From CAYJSJ01 sp964373065 (GTDB lineage Bacteria; Patescibacteriota; Gracilibacteria; Peribacterales; Peribacteraceae), in the NCBI GenBank assembly GCA_964373065.1, contig CAYJSJ010000005.1:1-54583 (forward strand): 54,583 nt of DNA, read 5' to 3'. Numbering within the stretch: position 1 is the first letter of the stretch; each line of letters begins with the position of its first letter. The position numbers and the translations under genes were made by a program. The notes under the pieces are model-generated. The model saw nothing but the letters and a program-made list of their open reading frames with translations. It was not told where the DNA came from and searched no databases. Shown here one piece after another: positions 24,392 through 33,244 of this stretch.

Positions 24392-25705
24392 ATGAGCTTC
24401 GAAACTTCAAATGGGGATGGCAGACCGCACAAGCTGGAACGGGGCGAACGCGCCCGTGAAAGAAGCACAGCAGCTTATGAATCAGGACTCCAGCAAGGTT
24501 GGCTATTATGGCACATCAGTCGCCAGACAAATGATCCCAGGCACAGGGAAGCTGCGGTCAGAAAACTGCGCCAAGCAGAGGAGCACGCGAACCTGCCGCG
24601 CAGCAAAGAGCAATGGGTATCTGCCGTCCAAGGAATAGTGACACCGGAAAGACTCGCAACACTCGTAGGCCCCACAGGAGTACTCAAAAAAAGGGGTGGC
24701 AACGTCATGACCACACTAGAAGATGGATCCATAGTAAACGCGAGCGGAAATAACGAAGGTGACCGCCTCGCTGCTATCCGTAAGCGACTCGAAGCGCTTA
24801 CACCACTATCACCTGATAGTAAAGATACGGATCTCACAAAGAAGAAGACATACCTCCAACCGTGGAGGGGTGGGTGGGAGGTCGATATGTCTGCACTCGC
24901 AGCAGACCTCACATGGCTTCGAGCAGAGACGCGCATAGGTAGCAGTGCAACTTTGGAGGACAGAGAAGCGTATAAGCGGTTTGAAGATGTCATACTCGAT
25001 CTTATCGAGCTCAATACGCCTGAGAACATGCAAAAATTTATCGCACGTAACCCACGGACGAGTGTAACAGGAGCGCTCCTGGGGAAACATGTATATAACC
25101 TCGACGAAACGAAAGACGCGACGAAGTTCGCTCTCGTTCTTGCAGTCGGAGCATTCTTTGTCTTTTCTGGCATACGCGACGCTATGGGGAAAAAACTATC
25201 GTGGTCAACGCTTCTCCTCGGAGGAGTACTTCTGTACCTTTTTCAAAACGGTTCAAAATTTGATTTCCTTGCAGGAAGCCAGTTCGAACGCCTCAGTAAG
25301 GGCCCGCTCACAGACGATGCCGCAAACAGGCTCCGCTCGTACGCTGCGCAAAATCCAAAAGCGTACCGGCACATGATTCGTGTCATGGAAGAAGAACGCA
25401 ACGCAGATGCCGTTGATGCGCGCATTGTCGACCGGTTGCTACACCCAAAGCGGAAACAAGGCGGCGAAGTGAAAGAAGACAGAGCGAGAGTGGTAGACCC
25501 GTACATCGCAAACCTCTTCCTCGGGATGCATCCGGGAGATGTAGCGGAAGTTATGAAAAACCTACCCAAGGTAAAGGAAAATGAAGATTGGAGATCCGTT
25601 CTGCAAGTGACGAAGGCATATAACACCGGCAACGAGGATGTGAAGCGCGACATTCAAAGCGTACTAAGCGCACCGAGTGGAAGTGCTTTTACACCTTCCG
25701 CTTAA
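24392..25705 (+). CDS. Unknown protein with two central membrane helices, partner of the VirB6-like gene
   Basis: 437 residues. A polar, charged N-terminal half without signal peptide contains a possible aminoacid-periodic helix region and EVDMSALAADLTWLRAETRIG. Two hydrophobic helices lie at about 245-261 (FALVLAVGAFFVFSGI) and 271-285 (STLLLGGVLLYLF). The C-terminal half is helical and charged. No known domain is recognised. It starts 18 bp after the VirB6-like gene and is surely co-transcribed. Its stop lies 17 bp inside the convergent infB gene, so the two coding ends overlap. Confidence 0.7.
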   Translation: MSFETSNGDGRPHKLERGERARERSTAAYESGLQQGWLLWHISRQTNDPRHREAAVRKLRQAEEHANLPRSKEQWVSAVQGIVTPERLATLVGPTGVLKKRGGNVMTTLEDGSIVNASGNNEGDRLAAIRKRLEALTPLSPDSKDTDLTKKKTYLQPWRGGWEVDMSALAADLTWLRAETRIGSSATLEDREAYKRFEDVILDLIELNTPENMQKFIARNPRTSVTGALLGKHVYNLDETKDATKFALVLAVGAFFVFSGIRDAMGKKLSWSTLLLGGVLLYLFQNGSKFDFLAGSQFERLSKGPLTDDAANRLRSYAAQNPKAYRHMIRVMEEERNADAVDARIVDRLLHPKRKQGGEVKEDRARVVDPYIANLFLGMHPGDVAEVMKNLPKVKENEDWRSVLQVTKAYNTGNEDVKRDIQSVLSAPSGSAFTPSA

Positions 25706-27926
25706 ATTCCTTCAGATACACCTCCAGCACGTCACCTTCCAGCAAGAGGATGGTGCTCTCTGTCCGAAGCCCGCACTCCGTTCCTTCCTGAGCTTCTTTG
25801 ATGTCTTTATCCACCTTCCGAAGCGACGTGATGCGCCCCGTACCGGCAAGTTCCCCTGCGCGTAGAAGCCGAAAGGACAATCGTTTGATGCTGCCATCAG
25901 TCACGATGCCCCCGACAACCTGTTCATTTTTCTTCGTCATGAAGACCCCTTTGATCGTCAGGTGTCCGTAAATTTTCTCATCTTCCTCCGGCTCTATAAG
26001 CCCATCGAGGAGTGCATCAATTTCCGAAAGGAGCGTATAGATGACGTCATACTCGCGGATCTTTACCCCTTCGCGCTCTGCAGTCTTCTGTGAAGAAAGC
26101 GGCACGGGCGCATGGAACGCCACCACGATGCCGTCGCTTGCAGAGGCCATCATCACGTCTGTTTCCGTGACACCGCCGATGGCGGCGTGGACAACCTTTA
26201 CGGTCACCTTTTCAGTGGTCTTTTTGTCGAGCGATGTGCAAATGGCATCGAGCGACCCTTGGGCATCTGCCTTTACAATCACCTTCAGTTGCTTCAATTT
26301 CCCTGCAGAAAGCCGCGACACAAGATCGGCAAAACTGCGCTTCTTCTGGACGCCTTCTTGTCGTACCTCATCAAGGAGCTGCTTCGCACTCTGCTCGGAA
26401 TCTACGACCTGAAGAAGATCGCCAACCTGCGCGATAGCAGAGAGTCCGGAAACCCGTACGGCACCCGAGGGGCCGACCGTTTCGATTCTGGCATCATGCA
26501 CATCGCGCATGGTACGTATCTTCCCTATGGTATCGCCGCAGACGAACGGATCACCGATCCTGAGCGTCCCGGTATTCACGATTACCGTCGCAAGCGCACC
26601 AAGCGATTGGTCCAAGTGGCTTTCTACGACGGTCGCAACACCGGCACGGTTGGGATTCGCCAGAAGATTCTCCTCGCCTGCAACCAAGATAATCGTATCC
26701 AGAAGTTCATCGATCCCCTGCCTGGATTTGGCACTGCAGAGAACAAACGACGTTTTGCCGCCCCATTCCTGTGGCTGAAGTTCATACTTCGCAAGTTCTC
26801 CCTTTACACGATCGGCATCGGCTGCGGGCTTATCGATTTTATTCAGTGCGACGATGATCGGTACTTCGGCATCTTTGGCGTGATGAATGGCTTCGATCGT
26901 CGTCGGCTTCACCCCTTCATCTGCCGCTACCACGAGCACCACGATGTCCGTCGCTTGCGCGCCGCGCGCACGCATGGCGGTGAATGCCTCATGGCCGGGC
27001 GTATCTATGAATGTTATTGGGTGAACATCCTTCGAGCCACTCGGCGTATGCGTAATTTGGTATGCGCCTATGTGCTGCGTTATGCCGCCTGCCTCACCCT
27101 TCACTACATCGGTTTCACGAATGGCATCGAGGATAGAGGTCTTGCCATGGTCAACATGTCCCATGACGGCGACAACAGGCGGGCGCCGCGACAGATGCTC
27201 GGGTTCATCTCTCAGAATATCGGCAAGATTGCGCGAGAGGATCGACTTGGCATCCACCGTCGCTTCCCCCTTTTGAACATGTACGCCGAGGTCCGCTGCG
27301 ACGATTGCCGCCGTATCGTAATCGATGTTTTGCGTGATTGTCGCCATGACACCGTTGCTCATGAGTGCCTGGATGACCTTGGGAACCTGCACACCCGTCT
27401 TCTCGGCAAACTCCTTGACGGTGATCTGGTCGGGAAGCGTTACGATTCCCTCCTTCCGCTTAATCTGCTCTTGGTGTTTCGTCGCCTCCTCCTTCTTCTG
27501 GAGTACTTCGGCTTCCTCTTCGGGAGAGCGCTCTTGCTTCTTGCCGGAGGAGAGTGACTTCTCCTGCGCGGCGATGGCTTCCTTCGGCACGTCTTCCAAT
27601 GTCAGTTTGCGAAGAACATTGACCTCCTTTTTTGAAACACCGCCGGTGTGCTTACTTTGCTCGGAAACTTCTACAGCCTCTTCCTCCGCGGTCTCTACAT
27701 CCTCCGGCACTTCTTTCGCCGGCGCATCCGTGAGCAGAGACCCAAAGAGCGCCTCCATGTCGACTTCTACCCCTTTCACCCGTGCGATGTACCGGACGAT
27801 ACCCTGCGCAAGACTGTCCGGGATTTCACGATCGCTCGGCTTCACGCCGAAATCGACATTTTGGAGCTCCTTACGGAGCTCTTGCCCGGTCATGCCGAGA
27901 GCTTTGGCGACTTGTACGAGACGCAT
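25689..27926 (-). CDS. infB: Translation initiation factor IF-2
   Basis: 745 residues. The N-terminal IF2_N-like piece (MRLVQVAKALGMTGQELRKEL) is followed by a charged linker and a second IF2_N domain. The G domain has VMGHVDHGKTSILDAIR, GGITQHIGAYQ, DTPGHEAFTAMRARGAQ and NKIDKP, followed by the beta-barrel and fMet-tRNA-binding C-terminal domain. It delivers initiator tRNA, whose unusual copy is at 17012. Second gene of an operon behind the DHH gene (85 bp gap); rbfA and nusA are not adjacent. Overlaps the convergent gene at 24392 by 17 bp. Confidence 0.96.
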   Translation of the reverse strand: MRLVQVAKALGMTGQELRKELQNVDFGVKPSDREIPDSLAQGIVRYIARVKGVEVDMEALFGSLLTDAPAKEVPEDVETAEEEAVEVSEQSKHTGGVSKKEVNVLRKLTLEDVPKEAIAAQEKSLSSGKKQERSPEEEAEVLQKKEEATKHQEQIKRKEGIVTLPDQITVKEFAEKTGVQVPKVIQALMSNGVMATITQNIDYDTAAIVAADLGVHVQKGEATVDAKSILSRNLADILRDEPEHLSRRPPVVAVMGHVDHGKTSILDAIRETDVVKGEAGGITQHIGAYQITHTPSGSKDVHPITFIDTPGHEAFTAMRARGAQATDIVVLVVAADEGVKPTTIEAIHHAKDAEVPIIVALNKIDKPAADADRVKGELAKYELQPQEWGGKTSFVLCSAKSRQGIDELLDTIILVAGEENLLANPNRAGVATVVESHLDQSLGALATVIVNTGTLRIGDPFVCGDTIGKIRTMRDVHDARIETVGPSGAVRVSGLSAIAQVGDLLQVVDSEQSAKQLLDEVRQEGVQKKRSFADLVSRLSAGKLKQLKVIVKADAQGSLDAICTSLDKKTTEKVTVKVVHAAIGGVTETDVMMASASDGIVVAFHAPVPLSSQKTAEREGVKIREYDVIYTLLSEIDALLDGLIEPEEDEKIYGHLTIKGVFMTKKNEQVVGGIVTDGSIKRLSFRLLRAGELAGTGRITSLRKVDKDIKEAQEGTECGLRTESTILLLEGDVLEVYLKEFKRKV

Positions 27927-28010
27927 GGGATAAACGAAAAAGCCGCAGCGAGTGTATCAGATGGAGCGGATGTGACAACTATTTAGCTCCTCAGCTAAAA
28001 GCTGCGTGAT

Positions 28011-29351
28011 CTATCTCGTGAGTCCCCCCACAACATCCGTTGCATCATCCGGTGGAGATTCCGCCATTTCCCCAAGCACATCTATCCCAGCATCCGCAGG
28101 GGGCAATGCTTCTTCCATCTCAGGAGCCATCGAGACCTGTGCGGCTTTCGGAACCATGCTCCCTACAGCAACGGGAGAAAGGGGCACAACGCTTTTGATG
28201 TCCTCTATGCCCTGCTTGAGCTTTTGAACGCAGTCGAGAACTGCGAGATCAAAATTTGAATAAGCTTTGATACGGAACCCGGCAGCCCGGGGGTGGCCGC
28301 CGCCGCCGAAGAGTTTGCCTGCGAGCGCACTGCAATCAATCGTTGCGGAGCTCCGCATGCTGGCTTTGAGCCCGCCCTCTTCGACCTCGGTAAAGAGTAC
28401 GTGAATATCTGCGTTGGGGATGGTGGAAATGAGCTCGTCTAAGATGCCCGCGGTCTCCTTGCTTGTTGCCTCCATCTCCAAAAGATCCTCCCGACTGACG
28501 GAAGACCACACAATGCCGGCAGACCCGTCCATCTGAATACGATGGAGCGCGCGTCCCCAGATCTTCAGAGTGGAGAGAGGTTTTGTTTTATAGATATGCC
28601 GGACGATTTCCTGCTGGCGCGCACCGCGCTCCAGGAGCTCCGCCGCCACTTCCAAGCTCCTCGGTGTCGTATTGGGGTTTTGGAAACTCCGCGTATCGGT
28701 TATAAGACCTGTGAGCAGAAGTGTGGCAACATCGGGCGTAATGTGATCGCGGAACTCCGGCTCATGAACAAACCAGTCGTAGAGCACCTCCGTAGCACTT
28801 GCCGCCGTAGTATCAATCATATGCAGCTGTCCGAAACCGGAATTACTGATGTGATGATCAATATTGAGAATCGGAACGGAAGAGAAAAGATCGATATTCT
28901 CGGTGTAAAATCTGCCCACAAGTGCGAGGTCCGCCGTGTCCACAACGACAATGAGATCGTACGCGGGGCGCGTATCGCCGAAGGTAATATGCTGCGGCGT
29001 AATCCTCCCGGATTTGGGCATGACGATAATATTCACCTTGTTCTCTTCGACCGTATACCGAAGCTTATCGACCTCCACTTCTCCCTGTAAATTCACCGTA
29101 ATGACAAAGTTCTGCGTCCCCTCTATGGACTCCTGGAGCTTCTCGTACCCTGGAAGAAATCGCAGATTTTCCGGTTTCGTATCGGGGCAAATGACCGTCA
29201 CCTCTTTGCCGATCTGTGAAAAGATATGATAACAGGCAAGTGCAGCACCGAGTCCGTCGGGGTCCACATTCGCATGCGGGACGATCAGCAGCTTCTGCGC
29301 TGCACCTATTGCGCTTGTGGCAGCCGATATCTGTTCACTTTTGAGAGGCAT
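28011..29351 (-). CDS. DHH/DHHA1 phosphoesterase, NrnA-like
   Basis: 446 residues. LIVPHANVDPDGLGAALACY (motif I), VVDTADLALVG (motif II), NIDHHISN (the DHH motif) and, in the DHHA1 domain, KLFGGGGHPRAAGFRI. Family members degrade nanoRNA, pAp or cyclic di-AMP with Mn2+. The C terminus has an extra 80 residues, Ala/Pro/acidic, beyond the usual ~320-330, with no recognised domain. Position upstream of infB fits the common infB-rbfA-nrnA neighbourhood, though rbfA is missing. Driven by a strong promoter at 29386-29414. Confidence 0.87.
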   Translation of the reverse strand: MPLKSEQISAATSAIGAAQKLLIVPHANVDPDGLGAALACYHIFSQIGKEVTVICPDTKPENLRFLPGYEKLQESIEGTQNFVITVNLQGEVEVDKLRYTVEENKVNIIVMPKSGRITPQHITFGDTRPAYDLIVVVDTADLALVGRFYTENIDLFSSVPILNIDHHISNSGFGQLHMIDTTAASATEVLYDWFVHEPEFRDHITPDVATLLLTGLITDTRSFQNPNTTPRSLEVAAELLERGARQQEIVRHIYKTKPLSTLKIWGRALHRIQMDGSAGIVWSSVSREDLLEMEATSKETAGILDELISTIPNADIHVLFTEVEEGGLKASMRSSATIDCSALAGKLFGGGGHPRAAGFRIKAYSNFDLAVLDCVQKLKQGIEDIKSVVPLSPVAVGSMVPKAAQVSMAPEMEEALPPADAGIDVLGEMAESPPDDATDVVGGLTR

Positions 29352-29385
29352 ATGCGCGAGAAACCTATTGCTGTAGTAACTGAAT

Positions 29386-29414
29386 ATTATAACATATTTC
29401 TATATTATTGGCAA
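29386..29414 (-). promoter_or_regulatory. Promoter of the DHH-infB operon
   Basis: TTGCCA (29414-29409), exactly 17 nt, TATAAT (29391-29386) on the minus strand. Leader of roughly 28 nt to the ATG at 29351. One of the best sigma-70-type promoters in the window. Confidence 0.75.
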
Positions 29415-29580
29415 TATCTCTACAATCCTTAGACATTAGGTAAAAATAGAGCATAAGGGGAGATACTTGCAGATTTCGTGGTCTCCTGCAACTCTCTCTT
29501 CTCCTAAAATAGGAGGGAGGATAGGATTGCCGATGCTGCATGGTGGATCGAGAAGCGGTGTCTTTAGTACTTGCGCTTTT

Positions 29581-29597
29581 CGTATCAAAATGATACG
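29581..29597. promoter_or_regulatory. Operator-like palindrome upstream of the Fic gene
   Basis: CGTATCA-AAA-TGATACG, a perfect 7-3-7 inverted repeat, 26 bp upstream of the Fic ATG. TTTAAT (29611-29616) ends 6 nt before that ATG, so a protein bound here would cover the promoter. The winged helix of the Fic protein itself is the likely ligand. Confidence 0.6.
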
Positions 29598-29622
29598 ATT
29601 AACATACTATTTTAATACGATC

Positions 29623-30678
29623 ATGATAGCACCAAATGCTCAGCAACAGAGAATACTCTCGCTCCTCCTGCGGGGAGAATCGATGCGCTCGTCCCAAGTG
29701 CATGGAGCCTTGCTACTACTGCAGGAGAAATTCTCTCTCGTCACGGTGAAGAGAGTGCTTGCGGGCATGGCAAAAATGAAGCTGATTTCTTCCTCCGGTG
29801 CCGGTCGATCGACGTCGTATGCGATTACTGTGAATGGAAGGCTTTTCCTCAGCATCGATGCCAAGCAATACTGCAATATGGATCCCGACGAACGGTACGG
29901 GAGCACAGGATTCCACTTCGATCTGCTGGAGAACGTTCCTGTGGAGCTCTTCATCGACTCTGAACTGCAGATGCTGCATGATGCGACGCAGGTTTATCGG
30001 AAGCGCACGACAGGGGTATCGAAGACGATCGCGAAAAAGGAACTGGAACGGCTTGTCATCGAACTTTCCTGGAAATCCTCGAAAATCGAGGGGAATACGT
30101 ACACGTTGCTCGATACAGAGAAGCTGATTCTGGAACACAAAGAGGCCATAGGGCACGACAAGAGTGAGGCACGGATGATCCTGAACCACAAGGACGCCTT
30201 CACGCTCATTCACACGCACGCTAGGGATTTCCGTACACTCACGAGAGTCAATCTGGAGCATCTGCATGCGACGGTGGTGAAGGGAATGGGCGTAAGCAAG
30301 GGGTTCAGGAGGTCACCCGTCGGTGTCACCGGATCCCGTTACCAGCCACTCGACAACATCCACCAGATTACTGACGCGATCCATGCCCTTACGAAGGCTG
30401 TCGCCCGCATGAAGAATCCATATGCGAAAGCGCTGTTTGCCCTTGCGGGCATCAGCTACATTCAGCCCTTCGAGGACGGCAACAAGCGGACATCACGATT
30501 GATGGCAAATGCACTGCTCCTCGCTCACGGCTGTGCCCCGCTCTCCTACCGCAGCCTCGACATAGAAGCATACCGCGAGGCCATGCTCGTCTTCTACGAG
30601 CTAAACTCCCTGGTACCGTTCAAGAAGATCTTCATCGAACAGTACGACTTTGCTGCGAAGAACTATGCGGTCAAATAG
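29623..30678 (+). CDS. Fic-family protein with N-terminal winged helix and altered active site
   Basis: 351 residues from the ATG at 29623. Residues 1-75 form a winged helix (QQQRILSLLLRGESMRSSQV... to STSYAITVNGR). Next is the inhibitory-helix motif SSKIEGN, matching (S/T)xxxE(G/N) of Fic proteins, then the Fic core. The active-site loop reads QPFEDGNKRTSR: the canonical HxFx(D/E)GNGRxxR has His first, here Gln, and Lys replaces the second Gly. Fic enzymes transfer AMP to Ser/Thr/Tyr using that His, so AMP transfer is doubtful here. The protein may be a regulator or use another chemistry. Palindrome upstream suggests autoregulation. Confidence 0.88.
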   Translation: MIAPNAQQQRILSLLLRGESMRSSQVHGALLLLQEKFSLVTVKRVLAGMAKMKLISSSGAGRSTSYAITVNGRLFLSIDAKQYCNMDPDERYGSTGFHFDLLENVPVELFIDSELQMLHDATQVYRKRTTGVSKTIAKKELERLVIELSWKSSKIEGNTYTLLDTEKLILEHKEAIGHDKSEARMILNHKDAFTLIHTHARDFRTLTRVNLEHLHATVVKGMGVSKGFRRSPVGVTGSRYQPLDNIHQITDAIHALTKAVARMKNPYAKALFALAGISYIQPFEDGNKRTSRLMANALLLAHGCAPLSYRSLDIEAYREAMLVFYELNSLVPFKKIFIEQYDFAAKNYAVK

Positions 30679-30915
30679 GGAATACTGTTCGTGTTTCGGG
30701 ATTACCTATGCAGTAGGTGCGATGTGGTCGACCTAGTGGAACTCAACTCGAACGGCTCCGAGAATACCACAGAGAGAGCGGAAATCTTGGCAAGCGATAC
30801 GTCGAGGTCATCCGTGCGTTCAACCCGAATTATACGCCGTACACTGAAGAGGCTTTGGCACAGATGAGCCGAAGCATTCCATGTCTTGCTATAACCTGAC
30901 CCATTCTCGAACCGT
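30679..30915. other. Intergenic, nothing supported
   Basis: Short frames on both strands show no recognisable protein. It separates the convergent Fic gene and the 30916 gene. Confidence 0.5.
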
Positions 30916-32154
30916 TTACCTTTCCAAGGCGGCCAATCTCTGTGCATAGCGGTCTCGTCTTTCTTGCAAAGCATCGTAGTTCCTCTGAGCGTCTGTTTGG
31001 CGAGTCTCTGCTCGATCTGCATCTCTTTGCACCACATCTCCCAAATCCCAAAGCCGATTCATGTTTCGGCTGTAGGAATAGGTTAAGTCAGAGACGTTTT
31101 CCCTGAAATATGCAATGTCCGCATCAGAAACTCCGTATTGCTGCAACGATTCACGAGTCCACTGCACTTGGTTCACTTGCCCACCTGCATCGTCAGCAAT
31201 TCTCACAAATGCTCTCCAACGGCTACCATCGTATTCCCCCGTGTCGGAGTAGAGACCGTGTTTCCTCGTGCCGGAGTAGAGCGTGAAGAAATCATTTGAC
31301 CCAACGTATTCCTCATAACCCAGTTCCTTAAGCTGAGAAGTAAGAGTGTTTTGTTCATTCAAGGGAATGCGGCTGACATAGCTCTCACAAGATTCTAATC
31401 TGCGGAAAAATTGGTCTAGGTCATTCACAGTCTCGCCTTCATATTCAATGTTTTGCGCAAGCTCTCTCAACCCTGTATCCATATCTGCAATCGTCTTTCG
31501 CAGTGATTCTCTATCAGCCGTAAGGAGCTTAAATTTTTCCATGGCCTGACGCGATGAATACATTCTCCGTATCACAAACCCTCCAACCTCTTTTTCTCGT
31601 TGCTGAACATCTGTTTCCCGTCTGCTGCGTTTCGCTTCTCTCCTGAGAGATTTAACCTGCTGAGGTTTATCTTCAAAGTTCCGCTGCCACCAATTCAAGT
31701 AGTTCTCAAAGGCTCCCTCGGATGAGAAAATAAGATACGGGCCATCAACGCGAGGTTGATCTGCTCCACTCAGGATTTGTTCAGGTGTTTGAGTGTCAGC
31801 AGCACTTCTAACGACCTCAGCCACATTTACGTCGCCCTGCCTCTTTCGTCTTTCGCCTCGGGCATCGAGTGACGTACTGCCCCTCCTCCTTTCCACATCT
31901 TCCACAGAATTTCTGCCGTCCCGTCCACGCCCTCCTTGCCTCCCATCGTCTCTCTCAACAGATTCTCTTCCCCGTGCACCTGTTCTCGACTCCACTGAGC
32001 GTCTTCCGCTCCTGTTTACACTTGCATTTTCCGATGTAGAACCAATCGATTCTTGTAACTTCCGTAAATTTTCTTGTGTATCACCTTGGTTTCTTTGTGG
32101 ATTCTCAAGAGAGTTTTTGATGAGCCTATTTTCGGAGAATGAGAAGCTTTGCAT
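30916..32154 (-). CDS. Unknown charged, coiled-coil-rich protein
   Basis: 412 residues, no signal peptide or membrane helix. Residues about 30-115 are Arg/Ser/Gly/Glu-rich and low complexity (SGRRSVESRTGARGRESVERDDGRQGGRGRDGR), probably disordered. A central part (FENYLNWWQRNFEDKPQQV...) is followed by coiled coils (ESLRKTIADMDTGLRELAQNIEY). The C-terminal helix (TRQTDAQRNYDALQERRDRYAQRLAALER) is also a coiled coil. A TATAAT in the upstream AT-rich stretch near 32190-32200 on the minus strand could be its promoter. No family is recognised; the AT-richer start region suggests accessory DNA. Confidence 0.65.
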   Translation of the reverse strand: MQSFSFSENRLIKNSLENPQRNQGDTQENLRKLQESIGSTSENASVNRSGRRSVESRTGARGRESVERDDGRQGGRGRDGRNSVEDVERRRGSTSLDARGERRKRQGDVNVAEVVRSAADTQTPEQILSGADQPRVDGPYLIFSSEGAFENYLNWWQRNFEDKPQQVKSLRREAKRSRRETDVQQREKEVGGFVIRRMYSSRQAMEKFKLLTADRESLRKTIADMDTGLRELAQNIEYEGETVNDLDQFFRRLESCESYVSRIPLNEQNTLTSQLKELGYEEYVGSNDFFTLYSGTRKHGLYSDTGEYDGSRWRAFVRIADDAGGQVNQVQWTRESLQQYGVSDADIAYFRENVSDLTYSYSRNMNRLWDLGDVVQRDADRAETRQTDAQRNYDALQERRDRYAQRLAALER

Positions 32155-32208
32155 TAGATGTGTTTATGGAAGTTTGTTTATCAATTTATTATACAGGAAT
32201 ATGGCTTC

Positions 32209-33141
32209 CTAAGGAAGACCTTTATGGGTATCCATAGCCACTTCCTTTAGAACTGAACCATGCGCATCAGACAAAATGGCAGACCACCGCAGTCGAACCC
32301 CACTATCGTAATTCGAGTCCGAATCCAATTTGACCTGTAGTGTCTGATTATTTTGGATAGCAAAAGGCTCGGCGAACGGAAGAAAAATCTGTCGCCAGTG
32401 CGTAGATGGTTCAAGTGGACTTGTGGAAAGAGTGACCCCATCAACAAGTTCGGCTTCCCACCACAGTCCTATTCCATAAACCGTTATTACTTTCTTTGGT
32501 TTCCATTCCTGTACCGTCTTTTGAACACTGCTATTCTTGCCGCGAAAATCAATACTACCCCACGCTTTCACATCCCCTTCTGCCGCTAAAAAGTCGTTTG
32601 GCATGATACCCTCAATAAACATGTTGTTGAGAGAAAGCTGGCGCGCAGGTGAGAAGTCGAGGTCATAGCCAATGCCACTCCAAACATCAATCTGCTTTAT
32701 GAGTCGATCATTCGTAATCAATGCAATGAACTGTTTTATTTTCTGAGGAATGATAAGACCGTCTGGCTTAAGAAACCGCTTCGCATCCTCCAATGTTTCA
32801 ATAGTGTTCTCCTCAAGGGCATAGTGTCCAAGAGTCTCAGAAATCACTACATCCACGGGAATAGGAATTTTTATGTCCCTTGAATTTCCTTCAATAAAAC
32901 GGCAATTGGTAATCCCATTCAGAACAGCAAGCTCTTTGCTGAGCGCGAGTGCGTCAGGGTCTTGCTCGTAAAGATAACACTCCTTCGCACCGAGTTTCGA
33001 TGCAAGAAAGGCCAAAAATCCTGTGCCAGAACCCATGTCTGCCACGGTAGTTTTGCCTTTGCGGATGACTTTCTTGAGAGCTGCTTGAAAAACCTGATTG
33101 CGCAGGTTGTCTGCCAAAATCTTACGATGTAGTTCAATCAT
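32209..33141 (-). CDS. Protein arginine methyltransferase (PRMT)-like SAM enzyme
   Basis: 310 residues. SAM-binding motif I is VADMGSGTGFLAFLASKLG, followed by the acidic E-Q-D of the second strand. The next segment, DVVISETLGHYALEENTIET, aligns with the PRMT double-E loop SExMGYxLLxESM: E102 and E111 have the same 9-residue spacing as E144 and E153 of PRMT1. At 247-249 is THW, the PRMT THW loop, in a C-terminal beta-barrel-like half. PRMTs methylate protein Arg and are mainly eukaryotic, so a bacterial relative is notable. Ribosomal-protein or small-molecule methylation is an alternative. Divergent from the 33245 gene. Confidence 0.7.
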   Translation of the reverse strand: MIELHRKILADNLRNQVFQAALKKVIRKGKTTVADMGSGTGFLAFLASKLGAKECYLYEQDPDALALSKELAVLNGITNCRFIEGNSRDIKIPIPVDVVISETLGHYALEENTIETLEDAKRFLKPDGLIIPQKIKQFIALITNDRLIKQIDVWSGIGYDLDFSPARQLSLNNMFIEGIMPNDFLAAEGDVKAWGSIDFRGKNSSVQKTVQEWKPKKVITVYGIGLWWEAELVDGVTLSTSPLEPSTHWRQIFLPFAEPFAIQNNQTLQVKLDSDSNYDSGVRLRWSAILSDAHGSVLKEVAMDTHKGLP

Positions 33142-33178
33142 GCTGCCGCAAACTTTAGCTAATCAGAACGGAATATGC

Positions 33179-33184
33179 TATAAT
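33179..33184 (+). promoter_or_regulatory. -10 TATAAT for the 33245 gene
   Basis: Consensus TATAAT, predicted start about 33191. This leaves a 54-nt leader to the ATG at 33245, which has a GAGGAG Shine-Dalgarno, the clearest one in this window. The nearer ATG at 33188 would lie before the transcript start. Confidence 0.55.
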
Positions 33185-33244
33185 GAAATGAAATACCAAG
33201 ATACAATTGTGCCTATCGAACCTGCATTCAAGGGTGAGGAGAGC

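Noticed and set aside
26112..27557. 481-residue plus-strand frame opposite infB
   Set aside because: A shadow of the infB gene; no homology-like segments or promoter.
30717..30899. 60-residue plus-strand frame between Fic and the 30916 gene
   Set aside because: Low-quality composition, no promoter or family match, and a similar-length frame on the other strand.
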